From NCBI RefSeq assembly GCF_000585215.1, contig NZ_AONC01000056.1, positions 1 to 44,528 of the forward strand: 44,528 bases of DNA, given 5' to 3'. Within the stretch, counting starts at the first letter, position 1, and each line of letters opens with the position of its first letter. The notes beneath the pieces are model-generated. The model searched no databases and was not told where the DNA came from. It saw only the letters and a list, made by a program, of their open reading frames with translations. The translations under genes were made by a program, and so were the position numbers. Positions 1-9,076 of the stretch are shown here, piece after piece. The stretch is from Imhoffiella purpurea. Its GTDB lineage: Bacteria; Pseudomonadota; Gammaproteobacteria; Chromatiales; Chromatiaceae.

Positions 1-7
1 AACGAAT

Positions 8-19
8 TGTTAAAGAGCT
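8..19 (-). promoter_or_regulatory. boxA antitermination element
   Basis: The minus strand reads AGCTCTTTAACA, differing from the Escherichia coli rrn boxA consensus (TGCTCTTTAACA) only in its first base. In rRNA leaders this RNA element recruits NusB/NusE and the antitermination complex. Its place downstream of the tandem promoters supports the rRNA-operon interpretation. Confidence 0.8.
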
Positions 20-55
20 TTTCGAATCAGGCAGTTTGCGCTGCCAAGACCGACA

Positions 56-94
56 ATTCTACGCTTCCGTTCCGGTTTGTCAACCCCCTTTTTT
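56..94 (-). promoter_or_regulatory. rrn promoter P2, near-duplicate of P1
   Basis: On the minus strand: TTGACA at 78-83, a 16-base spacer and TAGAAT at 56-61, the same hexamers and spacing as the upstream promoter. An A-run flanked by G and C tracts (84-99) precedes the -35 box. It lies about 40 bases before the boxA, so it is the promoter closest to the 16S gene. Confidence 0.8.
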
Positions 95-368
95 CGGGGC
101 CGCCCCGCTTTCGCAGAGCCCTCACTAAATTCCTAATCAGTGAGCCGCTTATCTTAGCACATCTCCAAGCCAGCACGTCAACCCCAGCTCAGAGCTCCTT
201 GCCTCAGCCAACCGTGGCCATCAAACAGCACCCTCCAGGTGCCTAGCCCCAACCCTGGAGCCAGTCAACGCCTCTTCCTTAAAGCTTAGCAGAAAGAACA
301 TCAAAAACAGCGCTTTAGCACCGCTTTTCCGTCCCGTCCACCACGCCAATCCCTCAGCAGAGCCGCGC

Positions 369-408
369 ATTCTAGCGACTTTAACAAGACTGTCAACAAA
401 AAATTTTG
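369..408 (-). promoter_or_regulatory. rrn promoter P1 with AT-rich UP-like element
   Basis: On the minus strand the -35 box is TTGACA (391-396), the spacer is 16 bases and the -10 box is TAGAAT (369-374). A run of A/T (397-407) sits just upstream of the -35 box like an UP element, and a GC-rich discriminator (GCGCGGC) follows the -10, as expected for growth-rate and ppGpp control. The -35 box lies about 22 bases after the tyrS stop codon. Confidence 0.85.
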
Positions 409-418
409 CGCCGCCCAA

Positions 419-1684
419 TCATTCCAAGCGTACGCGCGCGAATCGACGTTTACCGACCTGGAATACATGCTCGGATCCAGCCGAACAAGAGAGGTGAGCA
501 TCCTCGACACGCTCGCCATCGACCCGCACGGCACCCTGGCCAACCATGCGGATCGCTTCTGACGTGCTTTTCACGAGCCCAGCGTCCTTGAGTAGATTGG
601 CGATCGGCAGATGACCGGCCTCGGCGCACTGGAGCACCACCTCGGGGATGTCGTCCGGCAGAGCTCCCTTCTGGAAACGCGCGATGAAGGCATCGCGAGC
701 CTGTTTGGCCGCGTCCGCGCTGTGGAACCGGGATACCAGCTCCATACCCAGTTCGAACTTGATGTCGCGCGGATTCGCCCCTTCGGCGACCGCCGCGCGC
801 CAGGCATCGATCTCGGACATGCTTCTGAAGCTCAGAAGCTCGAAATAGCGCCACATCAGATCGTCGGAAACCGACATGACCTTCCCGAACATCTCATCGG
901 GCGCATCCGTGATGCCGATATAGTTGCCGAGCGATTTCGACATCTTCTGGACGCCATCCAGCCCCTCGAGGATCGGCAGCGTGATGACGACCTGAGGATC
1001 CTGGCCATAGGCCTCCTGCAACTGACGGCCGACCAGCAGATTGAACTTCTGATCCGTGCCGCCGAGCTCGACGTCGGCCTTCAGCGCCACCGAGTCGTAG
1101 CCCTGGATGAGCGGATAGAGAAACTCGTGGACCGCGATGGGCTGCCCGGATTTGTAGCGCTTGGAGAAATCGTCGCGTTCCAGCATGCGTGCCACCGTAT
1201 GCTGCGCGGCCAGCTGTATCAGCCCGGCCGCCCCCAGATCCTCGAGCCACGACGAGTTGAAGACGACCCGGGTCTTCTCGGGATCCAGGATCCGGAACAC
1301 CTGATCCTGATAGGTGACGGCATTCTGCTGAACCTGCTCAGGGGTCAGAGGCTTGCGGGTCGCGCTCTTGCCGGTGGGATCACCGATCATGCCGGTGAAA
1401 TCGCCGATCAGAAACAGGACCTCGTGCCCGAGATCCTGGAACTGCCTCAGCTTGTTGATCAGAACCGTATGCCCCAGATGCAGATCCGGAGCCGTGGGGT
1501 CGAACCCCGCCTTGACGCGCAAAGGACGCCCTTGCGCAAGCTTCTTGCGCAATGCATCTTCGACCAGAATTTCTTGGGTTCCGCGCTTGATGAGCGCGAG
1601 CGCCTGCTCGAGTGGCTCCACGTTCGGGTGACTCCATCTTGATTCGACCGCATCCGGATCGATCGCCCAGATCGATCGGGCCAT
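419..1684 (-). CDS. tyrS: Tyrosyl-tRNA synthetase
   Basis: Charges tRNA-Tyr with tyrosine in the cytoplasm. The 421-residue product has the class I signatures HLGH (residues 69-72) and KMSKS (247-251), the tyrosine-pocket region around [19 protein letters not shown], and a C-terminal S4 RNA-binding domain from about residue 358. It resembles the type found in Pseudomonas more than the E. coli type. I chose the ATG at 1684; the frame is open to an ATG at 1735, but the extra 17 residues look like untranslated leader. Neither start has a clear Shine-Dalgarno sequence. The rRNA operon leader begins immediately after its stop codon, so tyrS transcripts may read into it. Confidence 0.95.
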   Translation of the reverse strand: MARSIWAIDPDAVESRWSHPNVEPLEQALALIKRGTQEILVEDALRKKLAQGRPLRVKAGFDPTAPDLHLGHTVLINKLRQFQDLGHEVLFLIGDFTGMIGDPTGKSATRKPLTPEQVQQNAVTYQDQVFRILDPEKTRVVFNSSWLEDLGAAGLIQLAAQHTVARMLERDDFSKRYKSGQPIAVHEFLYPLIQGYDSVALKADVELGGTDQKFNLLVGRQLQEAYGQDPQVVITLPILEGLDGVQKMSKSLGNYIGITDAPDEMFGKVMSVSDDLMWRYFELLSFRSMSEIDAWRAAVAEGANPRDIKFELGMELVSRFHSADAAKQARDAFIARFQKGALPDDIPEVVLQCAEAGHLPIANLLKDAGLVKSTSEAIRMVGQGAVRVDGERVEDAHLSCSAGSEHVFQVGKRRFARVRLE

Positions 1685-1849
1685 GCCGGAACGACAAAAG
1701 CCGCCGAGCCTACGACGCCACCCGAGAAGACACAAGCGATTCGGACACCGAAGACGTACACCCTACGCTCCTTGTTACGACGCAGGGTTTGCGACTACAC
1801 TAGCCTGAATCAGAAAAATCTCGTTTTTTCCTGAGATTGCGATTCTTCG

Positions 1850-2113
1850 ATGATGCGAGACTATAAATTCAAACAGACTGAATGGCCGATTCGCAGGAAA
1901 TCGGGTGGCCTTCAGAGGAAACTAGCCCGAGTATTGCTGCTGCTCGCTATCGTTGCGGCCGGCTATACCCTCTATCAGTGGATTCCATCGTCCGGGATGC
2001 TTCCCGCGCCAGAAGAGGTCGCAACCGACCCCAACGTCATCCCCTTGAAGCTTCCACCAAAACCATCCGAGACCACTGCGAGCCTTCCCGGCGAGGCGCA
2101 GTCGAATCCTTGA
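1850..2113 (+). CDS. Small single-pass membrane protein, unknown function
   Basis: 87 residues: a short basic N-terminus starting MMRDYK, one membrane segment (about residues 27-44), then a proline-rich tail. The MxRDY start followed by basic residues and a membrane helix recalls the N-termini of FtsN-like SPOR proteins, but there is no SPOR or other globular domain; the reading frame stops at 2113 and nothing recognisable follows. It is divergent from tyrS, and a possible promoter (TTGTTA, 18 bases, TACACT) lies at 1772-1801. It could be a genuine small protein or the N-terminal remnant of a larger envelope protein. No clear ribosome binding site. Confidence 0.5.
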   Translation: MMRDYKFKQTEWPIRRKSGGLQRKLARVLLLLAIVAAGYTLYQWIPSSGMLPAPEEVATDPNVIPLKLPPKPSETTASLPGEAQSNP

Positions 2114-2170
2114 TCCCACCCCACCAGCCGCCGATCCATACCCCCGGAGAATCGAGAGCAAGACGCTCGA

Positions 2171-2521
2171 TCAGGCAGAAAAGGACGAACCACAACCGCA
2201 GGTCGTCGTGGCGTTCGGGTTCCTGATCACGAATTGAGCACCGTGAAGACCTTCGGTATAGTCGATTTCGGCGCCCGTCAGATATTGCATGCTCATGGGA
2301 TCGACCAGCAGAGTCACCCCATCGGTCACGACTTCGGTATCACCGTCCTGGACATCTTCGTCGAAGGTGAAACCGTATTGAAAACCGGAGCATCCGCCTC
2401 CCTGAATGTAGACCCGGAGCATCAGGCCCGGATTTCCCTCCTGCTCGATCAGCTCCGCGACCTTCGTGGCCGCGGAAGAGGTGAACAGGATCGGGGCATC
2501 AACAACAGCGTCGGCTTGCAT
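2171..2521 (-). CDS. erpA: A-type iron-sulfur cluster insertion protein ErpA
   Basis: Cytoplasmic A-type carrier that receives Fe-S clusters from the assembly scaffold and delivers them to apoproteins. The 116-residue product has the three invariant cysteines of the HesB/IscA family: one in [11 protein letters not shown] (about residue 44) and two in the C-terminal TCGCGSSF. The YGF and LTGAEIDY segments match ErpA better than IscA. It is downstream of, and in the same direction as, the DUF6776-like gene and argC, the neighbourhood of erpA in many gammaproteobacteria. Confidence 0.93.
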   Translation of the reverse strand: MQADAVVDAPILFTSSAATKVAELIEQEGNPGLMLRVYIQGGGCSGFQYGFTFDEDVQDGDTEVVTDGVTLLVDPMSMQYLTGAEIDYTEGLHGAQFVIRNPNATTTCGCGSSFSA

Positions 2522-2611
2522 GATTCACTCATCCTCATCGATTGGGTTGTATAGGTTCGAGATGCGTCTGATGGTTCGCTCGTTCAAGCCGCAAGCGGCC
2601 GATCGCAAACC

Positions 2612-3325
2612 TCAGCGCGGTCCAACCACCCAGGGGAAGGTCGCCGAGGAGGGGACCAGCTGACCGCCGGCGGGCTCGACATCGATCACGACGGTTTTGG
2701 GCTCGAACCCCTCGGGCAGCTCGAATTCGCCAGCAAGATTCTGCAGATGCTCGAAATCCATATCCAGCTTCCGAGGGTCGGCAGCCGGTAGCTCATCGAG
2801 CGAGAACGCCGCCGCCTCGCCATTCTCGAGCCCTTCCAGACGCAGCCGAATGCGCCCTTGCGCCTTGGCCAAGCCCGAAACGACCTGCGCGGCCGTGAAC
2901 GAATACCGAAAGACCCTTTCGACCGAACCGGCCGACACGCGGAAACCGGTCACCTGCACGGCGCCCTTGCCGCCTTCTCGGATCAGCCGTTTGAGATAGG
3001 ACATCTCTCTGGCGAGAGAGACGCGATCATCCAGTGCCTGCCTCAGCTGCTCCTTGAGGATACGGGTCGATTCGAGATCGATCTGCTGGGAGCGCTCCAG
3101 CAAGCGGCGCTGACGCTCGGAGTCTTGCAAGCGGGCCTCGACCTCGTCCAGCTCGCGCTGGAGGTCGAGACGCTGCAGATTCAGATTGAAGATCTGCATA
3201 CCTGCGGTGGACAGGGTACCGCCACGCCCCAGGTCGTAACCGAGCCAGAACAGAAGCGCGAGCAGCAGTGTCACCATCCCGAACAGCAACAGCCGCCGGG
3301 TGAAGCATCGGGAGGAGTCCGGCAT
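2612..3325 (-). CDS. DUF6776-like membrane-anchored coiled-coil protein
   Basis: 237 residues: a short cytoplasmic N-terminus, one membrane helix (about residues 11-28), a long coiled coil (about 48-115, rich in Leu/Glu/Arg) and a beta-rich C-terminal domain. This matches the uncharacterised family often found between argC and erpA in gammaproteobacteria, where a bactofilin gene is often nearby; no bactofilin is present here. It starts 9 bases after the argC stop, so translation is probably coupled. The family is assigned from overall architecture and context. Function unknown; an envelope or cytoskeleton-associated role is a guess. Confidence 0.7.
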   Translation of the reverse strand: MPDSSRCFTRRLLLFGMVTLLLALLFWLGYDLGRGGTLSTAGMQIFNLNLQRLDLQRELDEVEARLQDSERQRRLLERSQQIDLESTRILKEQLRQALDDRVSLAREMSYLKRLIREGGKGAVQVTGFRVSAGSVERVFRYSFTAAQVVSGLAKAQGRIRLRLEGLENGEAAAFSLDELPAADPRKLDMDFEHLQNLAGEFELPEGFEPKTVVIDVEPAGGQLVPSSATFPWVVGPR

Positions 3326-3334
3326 GGAGAAGGA

Positions 3335-4363
3335 TCAGGGCAGCAGGGCCACCGACTCCAATCCCATGGATTCCTGCAGGCCGAACATGAGATTCATGTT
3401 CTGGACGGCCTGACCGGCCGCGCCCTTGACGAGATTGTCGATCACCGACTGCACCACCACGATATCGCCGGAGCCGGGACGGGCGACGGCGATCCGGCAC
3501 TGGTTGGCGCCACGCACCGAGCGCGTATCCGGATGCCCACCCGGCATCAGATCGATGAAATGCTCGTCCGCGTATCGATCGGCATAAAGACGATCGAGAT
3601 CGACGCCCGGATCGGTCAGCCGGGCATAGAGCGTGGCCTCGATCCCTCGAATCATGGGCAGCAGATGGGGGACGAAGGTCAGATTCGCCCGAACCCCGGC
3701 GAACTGAGCGAGATTTTGGGTGATTTCGGGCTCATGCCGATGACCCGTCACCGAGTAGGCCTTGAAGCTCTCGCCCACCTCGGCCATCAGCAGACCGGTG
3801 GTCGCCTTGCGCCCGGCACCGCTGACACCGGATTTGGCGTCCGCGATCAGCCAGGATGGATCCACGACACCGCCGGCGAGCAATGGCAGAAAACCGAGCG
3901 TGACCGCGGTCGGATAGCAGCCGGGATTGGCGATCAGGCGGGCGCCCCGAATCGACTCGCGATTGAGTTCGGGCAGACCATAGACGGCCTCTTCCAAGAG
4001 ATCCGGACACTGGTGGGGAATGCCGTACCACCGCTCCCAGAGAGCCGGATCCTTGAGCCGGAAATCGGCGGCCAGATCGATCACCCGGACGCCGCGGTCC
4101 AGCAGATCTGGAACGGACTGCATCGCGGTACCGTTCGGCGTAGCGAAGAAGACCAGATCGCAATCGCCCAGCACCGCGTTGTCCGGCTCGCTGAAGCACA
4201 GATCGACCTGGCCCCGCAGATGCGGAAAGAGATCCGCCACAGGCTGGCCGGCCTCTCCCCGCGAGGTGATGACATTCAGCGACACCCCCGGATGCCGGAG
4301 CAGGATGCGCAGGAGTTCCGCACCCGTATATCCCGTACCACCAACGATCCCGACCCTCAGCAT
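3335..4363 (-). CDS. argC: N-acetyl-gamma-glutamyl-phosphate reductase
   Basis: Third step of arginine biosynthesis: NADPH-dependent reduction of N-acetyl-glutamyl phosphate to the semialdehyde. The 342-residue length is normal for the family. Visible motifs are the N-terminal nucleotide-binding glycine loop [10 protein letters not shown] (residues 5-14), the catalytic cysteine in NPGCYPT (about residue 146) and the conserved GVSGAGRK. The ATG at 4363 is preceded by GAGGGTG. It probably forms an operon with the DUF6776-like gene 9 bases downstream. Confidence 0.96.
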   Translation of the reverse strand: MLRVGIVGGTGYTGAELLRILLRHPGVSLNVITSRGEAGQPVADLFPHLRGQVDLCFSEPDNAVLGDCDLVFFATPNGTAMQSVPDLLDRGVRVIDLAADFRLKDPALWERWYGIPHQCPDLLEEAVYGLPELNRESIRGARLIANPGCYPTAVTLGFLPLLAGGVVDPSWLIADAKSGVSGAGRKATTGLLMAEVGESFKAYSVTGHRHEPEITQNLAQFAGVRANLTFVPHLLPMIRGIEATLYARLTDPGVDLDRLYADRYADEHFIDLMPGGHPDTRSVRGANQCRIAVARPGSGDIVVVQSVIDNLVKGAAGQAVQNMNLMFGLQESMGLESVALLP

Positions 4364-4461
4364 TTCGCACCCTCAACCAAGATCACACGCTCGCGGAGCG
4401 CATCACGACACCAGCCTTCGAGCCTCGCGGCTCAGATCGGCCTCGCCAAACAATCAGCCTT

Positions 4462-4491
4462 CGAAAAAGCGAAAAGCGGCCTAAGCCGCTT
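4462..4491 (-). terminator. Rho-independent terminator after the second A-type carrier gene
   Basis: On the minus strand a 7-base-pair stem AAGCGGC/GCCGCTT with a 4-base loop (4474-4491) is followed by a T-rich tract (TTTTCGCTTTTT). It lies about 90 bases after the stop of the gene at 4582-4950 and 110 bases before the argC start, so it separates the two transcription units. Confidence 0.75.
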
Positions 4492-4581
4492 CACCGTGAC
4501 CAACCAAATTCAAGCCCGTGCAGCGGACAAGGACCGATCGAGCTACTCCGAGATCGATCGCTGCCAGGCCGGAAACCGGGA

Positions 4582-4950
4582 TCAGGAGCAACCACCACCC
4601 GAGGAGGAGGAACCGCAACTGCTGCAGCCCCCACCGATCTGAGGAAGGTTGTTGAACACGAAGGTGGCATTGCCATCCTCGTTGTCGACGAAATCGATCT
4701 CGACGCCGCGCAGATATTCCAGCGTCGCATCGTCGACGATCACCTTGAATCCCTCGAAGGACAGAACGCCGTCGTTGTCGTTGATGACATCGGCAAAGGT
4801 CATACCGAAGCTGATACCGCTGCATCCACCTGCCGTCGCGAACACGCGAACACCCTGAACGCTGTCATCGACTTGCGTGAACAAGTCCTGCATTTTCGCC
4901 TGAGCCGGCGAGGTCAGCGTCAGATCCATCTCATTCAGCACTGCGGACAT
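4582..4950 (-). CDS. HesB/IscA-family protein with Cys/Ser/Gly-rich tail
   Basis: 122 residues with the A-type Fe-S carrier fold: a first cysteine in AGGCSGISFGM (about residue 43) and the YLRGVEIDFV segment typical of the family. The usual C-terminal CGCGxSF is replaced by GGGCSSCGSSSSGGGCS, which gives three cysteines in a flexible tail. That spacing could still bind a cluster but is unlike IscA, ErpA, SufA or NfuA. AGAGG precedes the ATG, and the gene has its own terminator, so it is probably monocistronic. It may be a lineage-specific carrier for a particular apoprotein; this is inference. Confidence 0.8.
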   Translation of the reverse strand: MSAVLNEMDLTLTSPAQAKMQDLFTQVDDSVQGVRVFATAGGCSGISFGMTFADVINDNDGVLSFEGFKVIVDDATLEYLRGVEIDFVDNEDGNATFVFNNLPQIGGGCSSCGSSSSGGGCS

Positions 4951-5055
4951 GTGGAAAACCTCTAAAACAGGGGACTTGCCTTCAAGCCCAACAGGTTAGC
5001 AGAAACCCACGAAGCCATTCCAGCGCAAAATGCATGGTTGGAGACCGAGGCGTGC

Positions 5056-5559
5056 TTATGCGCCCAGGGATGCGAGATGACGCTCCGCGTCGATGAGATG
5101 GCGCCCCCAATGACGATCGTAGCCGGCCGACCAGGCTGCGATGGCATGCTCGGGATCCCGATCGAAGAGACCGAGCCCCTGCTTCAGCTCGCAATAGATA
5201 TCGGTCAGATCGTCGGCAAGGCTGCCGGTCATGGCCTCCGCACCTTCCTGGACGCAATCGAACTCGAGCCAGTAGCTGTCGCGATCCGCCAGAAGACGGC
5301 GCAGCCGGGCGAAGAGATCGAACCGGGCATCCAGGTCGACCGGATCGGGCCGCTCCCAATAGACGTCGCCGACACAGCAAGAGGCGATTGCGGCATGCAG
5401 ACGCGGCAGGAGATCCGCGACCTCCCTCAGCCATGCATCGAGATCGTCGGAAGAGGTATCGATCAGATCGCAATAGCGACGCGCCAGCGCCGCGACGTCA
5501 CGATGCTCGCGGTGAGCGCTGAAATCGAGTACCTGAGCGGATTGGGTCATTGCGTCCAT
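5056..5559 (-). CDS. DUF5063 family protein
   Basis: About 167 residues of helical, acidic protein with no signal peptide or membrane segment. Features such as DSYWLEFDCVQEGAEAMTGSLADDLTDIYCELKQGL match what I remember of the DUF5063 family, whose role is unknown. I chose the ATG at 5559 (MDAMTQSAQ); the frame is open to 5619 but the extra part looks non-coding, and an ATG three codons inside is also possible. No good ribosome binding site is seen. Rubredoxin lies upstream on the same strand. Confidence 0.65.
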   Translation of the reverse strand: MDAMTQSAQVLDFSAHREHRDVAALARRYCDLIDTSSDDLDAWLREVADLLPRLHAAIASCCVGDVYWERPDPVDLDARFDLFARLRRLLADRDSYWLEFDCVQEGAEAMTGSLADDLTDIYCELKQGLGLFDRDPEHAIAAWSAGYDRHWGRHLIDAERHLASLGA

Positions 5560-5627
5560 GCTGAGGAGTGTAGCCGAGAAAGCGCGAATTGGGTGAATGC
5601 AGAGCGCCGACTCGGTCACACGCCCGC

Positions 5628-5792
5628 CTAAACCTCCACCATCTCGAACTCGTCCTTACCGACGCCGCATTCCGGACACTTCCAATCGGCCGGGACATCC
5701 TCCCAGCGCGTCCCCGGAGCGATACCGTCCTCCGGCCATCCCTTGGCCTCGTCGTAGATCAAACCGCAAACGATGCATTGATAGGTCTTCAT
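5628..5792 (-). CDS. Rubredoxin
   Basis: A 54-residue one-iron electron carrier. Two CxxC knuckles, CIVCG near the N-terminus and CPECG near the C-terminus, provide the four thiolate ligands of Fe; the aromatic/acidic surroundings ([22 protein letters not shown]) are typical. The ATG at 5792 has a good AAGGAG 10 bases upstream; the frame runs on to 5909, but those residues are not rubredoxin. Partner enzymes are not in the window; in related anaerobes rubredoxin serves oxygen or superoxide detoxification or redox enzymes. It is divergent from thiD. Confidence 0.95.
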   Translation of the reverse strand: MKTYQCIVCGLIYDEAKGWPEDGIAPGTRWEDVPADWKCPECGVGKDEFEMVEV

Positions 5793-6077
5793 GTCGGCAC
5801 TGCTCCTTACCGAGGAACGGACATGCGCCACGACGCCGACACCAGCATCGACAAGCGCACGGGCCACGGGTTTAAATTGGACCCAAGGATCGGGGATCGA
5901 CCGCGACATTTCAACTCAGCGGCCAGGGCCGAGCCCCCCTTTCGGACCGTAGCGTCCGATCTCGACGGGGCACGCCATCGCCATCGCCCGCAGCGGCCAT
6001 GAAGCCGCCGATCAAGCACCATCCCGGCACGGGTTCGGTTCGAGGCAATCCTTGAGTCCAAGAGGTTTCAGTCGTCA
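5793..6077. promoter_or_regulatory. Divergent intergenic region between rubredoxin and thiD
   Basis: 285 bases that must hold the promoters of rubredoxin (leftward) and thiD-thiE-hemL (rightward). I see no TPP riboswitch (no CTGAGA...CTGAT thi-box pattern) and no convincing -35/-10 pair. A small hairpin CGGAC/GTCCG lies at 5943-5958. AGAGG precedes the thiD ATG. Confidence 0.4.
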
Positions 6078-6887
6078 ATGAAAGAGAGTCTCGAGCGCCC
6101 CGTGGTGCTCTGCATCGGCGGACACGATCCCAGCGGAGGGGCGGGGATCCTCGCGGACGCCGAGGCGATCCAAGCTGCCAAGGCATTCGCGGTGACCGTC
6201 GTGACCGCGCTGACGGATCAGGATACCTGCGGACTGCGTCGCATCTGGCCCCAGGCGCCTGAGCGAATCGTAGAACAATGCCGGTATCTGGCGGCCGACA
6301 GCGCCCCGCGCGCACTGAAGATCGGGCTGCTCGGCAGTTCGGGCATCGTGCGGGCACTGGTTGCACTGCTCGACGAACTGCCGCATCGGTTCCCGGTCGT
6401 TCTCGATCCGGTCTTGGCCAGCGGCACCGGTCAGGCATTGGTGGACGCCGCGCTGCTCAACCAACTCCGTCACCACATGATTCGCCGCTGCAGCCTCATT
6501 ACCCCCAATTTGCCCGAGGCCCGCACCCTGACCGATGCCCAGGACCCCGACGAATGCGCGACGCGTCTCAAGGCCGACGGCGCGCGGTGGATCCTGATCA
6601 CGGGCACCCACGACGAAACCGACGAGGTCACCAACCGTCTCTATGGCCCCGACGGTTTCCGGCGCGACTGGACATGGCCCCGTCTTCCCGCCAGCTATCA
6701 CGGTTCGGGATGCACCCTGGCGAGCGCGATCGCCGCGCGCCTCGCCTGGGGCATGGAGATGGAGGAGGCGGTCGCGGCAGGACAGTTCTACACCTGGAAA
6801 AGCCTGCAGCACGCCTTCCGCTCCGGCCGCTGCCAGCTGACCCCAAACCGTTTCCATGAACTCCACCCCTCGGAAAGGGTCCGATGA
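6078..6887 (+). CDS. thiD: Hydroxymethylpyrimidine/phosphomethylpyrimidine kinase
   Basis: Phosphorylates HMP and HMP-phosphate to HMP-pyrophosphate for thiamine synthesis. The 269-residue ribokinase-family protein has the N-terminal [14 protein letters not shown] motif, the TPNLPEA segment and the anion-hole/catalytic motif [12 protein letters not shown] near the C-terminus. AGAGG precedes the ATG. Its TGA overlaps the thiE ATG (ATGA), so translation is coupled to thiE. The remaining thiamine genes are not in the window. Confidence 0.95.
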   Translation: MKESLERPVVLCIGGHDPSGGAGILADAEAIQAAKAFAVTVVTALTDQDTCGLRRIWPQAPERIVEQCRYLAADSAPRALKIGLLGSSGIVRALVALLDELPHRFPVVLDPVLASGTGQALVDAALLNQLRHHMIRRCSLITPNLPEARTLTDAQDPDECATRLKADGARWILITGTHDETDEVTNRLYGPDGFRRDWTWPRLPASYHGSGCTLASAIAARLAWGMEMEEAVAAGQFYTWKSLQHAFRSGRCQLTPNRFHELHPSERVR

Positions 6888-7519
6888 CCGCAATGCTCTA
6901 CGGCCTCTACGCCATCACCCTGGACTCGCCTCTCGCCCCCCCGATTCTGACCGAACAGGTCGCGCAGGCGATCGCGGGCGGGGCCGGAGTCGTCCAATAC
7001 CGAGACAAGCATTCCGATCGCGCCGAGCGGTATGCCCGCGCGAGCGCCCTCCTGAAGCTGTGCCGCGACGCCGGCGTTCCCCTCGTCATCAACGACGACC
7101 TGCAGCTCGCCCGCGACCTGGGCGCGGACGGCGTCCATCTCGGCCGCGACGACCCGGATCCGCGCGAGGCGCGCTCAGGTCTCGGAGAGCGGGCGATCGT
7201 CGGCGTCTCCTGCTACGACGATTTCAGCCGAGCCGAGGCGGCGGCCGAGGCCGGTGCCAGCTATGTCGCCTTCGGCAGCTTCTTTCCGTCCACGACCAAG
7301 CCGAACGCCGTTGCGGCCGACCCGCGACTCCTCGCCCTGGCCCGCGAGCGCCTGTCGATACCAGCAGTTGCGATCGGCGGAATCACGCCACAAAATGGCG
7401 GGCTATTGATCGCGGCGGGCGCCCGAATGCTCGCGGTCGTCAGCGGCGTCTTCGCGCAGCCCGACATCGCCTCCGCCGCTCGTGACTACAGCCGACTGTT
7501 TCCGAAGGAGACCCCCCTG
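6884..7519 (+). CDS. thiE: Thiamine-phosphate synthase, fused in frame to HemL
   Basis: Condenses HMP-pyrophosphate with thiazole phosphate to thiamine phosphate. This 212-residue TIM-barrel part shows [42 protein letters not shown] and AIGGITPQN, all family signatures, and has the normal ThiE length. GGAAAGGG precedes the ATG, which overlaps the thiD stop. There is no stop codon before hemL: the frame continues through a short linker (KETPL) into the HemL start, giving a possible 639-residue fusion over 6884-8803. Removing one C from the six-C run at 7512-7517 would restore a TGA overlapping the hemL ATG, so either a real fusion or a one-base error is possible. Confidence 0.9.
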
Positions 7520-8803
7520 ATGAGCCGATCCCACGACCTCTTCGAAGCCGCCCAGCGTCATATCCCCGGCGGCGTCAATTCGCCAGTGCGCGCATTTCGC
7601 GGGGTCGGGGGCGACCCGGTCTTCTTCGAGAGCGCATCCGGCCCCTATGCCTTCGATGCCGACGGCAAGCGCTATATCGACTACGTCGGCTCCTGGGGCC
7701 CGATGATCCTGGGCCACGCCCACCCCGAGGTCCTGGCCGCGGTACGCGAGCGCATGGACAAGGGGCTCTCGTTCGGTGCCCCGACCGAGATCGAGACCAC
7801 CATCGCCGACAAGGTCTGCGAGCTGCTGCCGAGCGTGGACATGGTGCGCATGGTCAGCTCCGGCACCGAGGCGACCATGAGCGCACTGCGTCTGGCGCGC
7901 GGCTACACCGGGCGCGACAAGATCGTGAAGTTCGAGGGCTGCTACCACGGCCATGCCGACTCCCTGCTGGTCAAGGCCGGCTCGGGTGCGCTCACCTTCG
8001 GCGAGCCCAACTCCCCCGGCGTCCCCGCGGCACTGGCCGAGCTCACCATCACGCTGCGCTACAACGACATCGAGCAGGTGCGCGAGACCTTCGCCAAGAT
8101 CGGCTCCGAGATCGCCTGCATCATCGTCGAGCCGGTCGCCGGCAACATGAACTGCATCCCGCCGGTTCCGGGCTTCCTCGAGGGACTGCGCGAGGTCTGC
8201 GACCAGTACGGCTCGGTCCTCATCTTCGACGAGGTCATGACCGGCTTCCGCGTCGGCCTGGGCTGCGCCCAGGGCACGTTCGGCATCACGCCCGACCTGA
8301 CCGCACTGGGCAAGGTCATCGGCGGCGGCATGCCGGTCGGCGCCTTCGGCGGCAAGAAGGAGATCATGTCTCACCTGTCGCCGATCGGCCCCGTCTATCA
8401 GGCCGGCACCCTCTCCGGCAATCCGATCGCCATGGCCGCCGGCCTCAAGACCCTGGAACTGATCTCCGAGCCCGGTTTCTACGAGCGTCTCTCGGCCAAG
8501 GTCGAGACCCTGCTGGCAGGTCTCCAGGAGCGCGCGGACGCCGCCGGGATCCCCTTCAGCACCAACCAGGCCGGAGGCATGTTCGGGCTCTTCTTCACCG
8601 CCGACAAGGTGACCAACTACGAGCAGGCCACCCAGTGCAATCAGGATCACTTCAAGGCATTCTTCCACGGCATGCTGGAGCGCGGCGTCTACCTGGCCCC
8701 GTCGGCGTTCGAGGCCGGATTCGTCTCCATCATGCACGCAGACCAGGACATCCAGGCGACCCTGGACGCGGCCGCCGACACCTTCAAGGCCATTGCCGGC
8801 TGA
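7520..8803 (+). CDS. hemL: Glutamate-1-semialdehyde 2,1-aminomutase
   Basis: PLP-dependent enzyme of the C5 pathway making 5-aminolevulinate, the precursor of heme, siroheme and (in phototrophs) bacteriochlorophyll. The 427-residue part begins [21 protein letters not shown] and has the PLP site region FDEVMTGFR and the Schiff-base lysine in [18 protein letters not shown]. Its own Shine-Dalgarno AAGGAG lies 9 bases before the ATG at 7520, so HemL can be made separately even though the upstream thiE frame runs into it without a stop. The order thiD-thiE-hemL is also known in other gammaproteobacteria. Confidence 0.95.
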   Translation: MSRSHDLFEAAQRHIPGGVNSPVRAFRGVGGDPVFFESASGPYAFDADGKRYIDYVGSWGPMILGHAHPEVLAAVRERMDKGLSFGAPTEIETTIADKVCELLPSVDMVRMVSSGTEATMSALRLARGYTGRDKIVKFEGCYHGHADSLLVKAGSGALTFGEPNSPGVPAALAELTITLRYNDIEQVRETFAKIGSEIACIIVEPVAGNMNCIPPVPGFLEGLREVCDQYGSVLIFDEVMTGFRVGLGCAQGTFGITPDLTALGKVIGGGMPVGAFGGKKEIMSHLSPIGPVYQAGTLSGNPIAMAAGLKTLELISEPGFYERLSAKVETLLAGLQERADAAGIPFSTNQAGGMFGLFFTADKVTNYEQATQCNQDHFKAFFHGMLERGVYLAPSAFEAGFVSIMHADQDIQATLDAAADTFKAIAG

Positions 8804-9013
8804 CGCGAACCATTCAACCGGTTTGTACGACACAGCCCAATGAACCCTGAGGCCCAGTGCCGGGTCGCCCTTGTGTCGAACCACGGCCCGACTCGCCACG
8901 GGAAGGGCCGGGCATGCCGACACGGCATCGCTCGGCCGCTTCCGCCCTGGCCTTGCCGCTCGGGCTGACAGCATGAAGCGGCCGCTCCCCGCTCTGGACC
9001 TGATTTCGTAGAG

Positions 9014-9076
9014 AAACGGGCCGATCGCCACTGCATCGAGGGATCATTCCCGCAGCGGCGACCGGCCCGTTTTTCG
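9014..9076 (+). terminator. Long-stem terminator between hemL and prpE
   Basis: A long imperfect hairpin: AACGGGCCG (9015-9023) pairs with CGGCCCGTT (9063-9071), then TCGCC with GGCGA and CTGC with GCAG inside, followed by TTTTT on the plus strand. It ends the thiD-thiE-hemL unit. The 210 bases between the hemL stop and this hairpin hold no convincing gene. Confidence 0.8.

Larger units (their letters stand above)
1..410 (-). promoter_or_regulatory. Leader region of an rRNA operon (16S gene lies to the left, outside the window)
   Basis: Read on the minus strand, this 410-base stretch has no plausible gene but two near-identical promoters (TTGACA, 16 bases, TAGAAT) at 369-396 and 56-83, a weaker third (TTGACT, 17 bases, TAGGCA) at 240-268, and a boxA (AGCTCTTTAACA) at 8-19. 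That order of strong tandem promoters, leader and boxA is the hallmark of bacterial rrn operons. A 16S gene just past base 1 is inferred, not seen. Transcription runs in the same direction as tyrS. Confidence 0.85.

Noticed and set aside
121-144. Small hairpin CTCACT/AGTGAG in the rRNA leader as a terminator
   Set aside because: Only six pairs with a 12-base loop and no T-run; rRNA leaders contain many such structures.
5793-6077. Possible TPP riboswitch before thiD
   Set aside because: None of the conserved thi-box segments (CTGAGA, ACCTGA, GATAATGCCAGC-like) is present.
8840-8972. Possible 43-residue gene between hemL and the terminator
   Set aside because: No ribosome binding site, Arg/Pro/Gly-rich composition and no recognisable feature.
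7403-9031. A 542-residue open frame on the minus strand, opposite hemL
   Set aside because: It is a high-GC shadow: low-complexity composition (Asp/Gly/His/Arg), no domain, and the opposite strand is clearly hemL.
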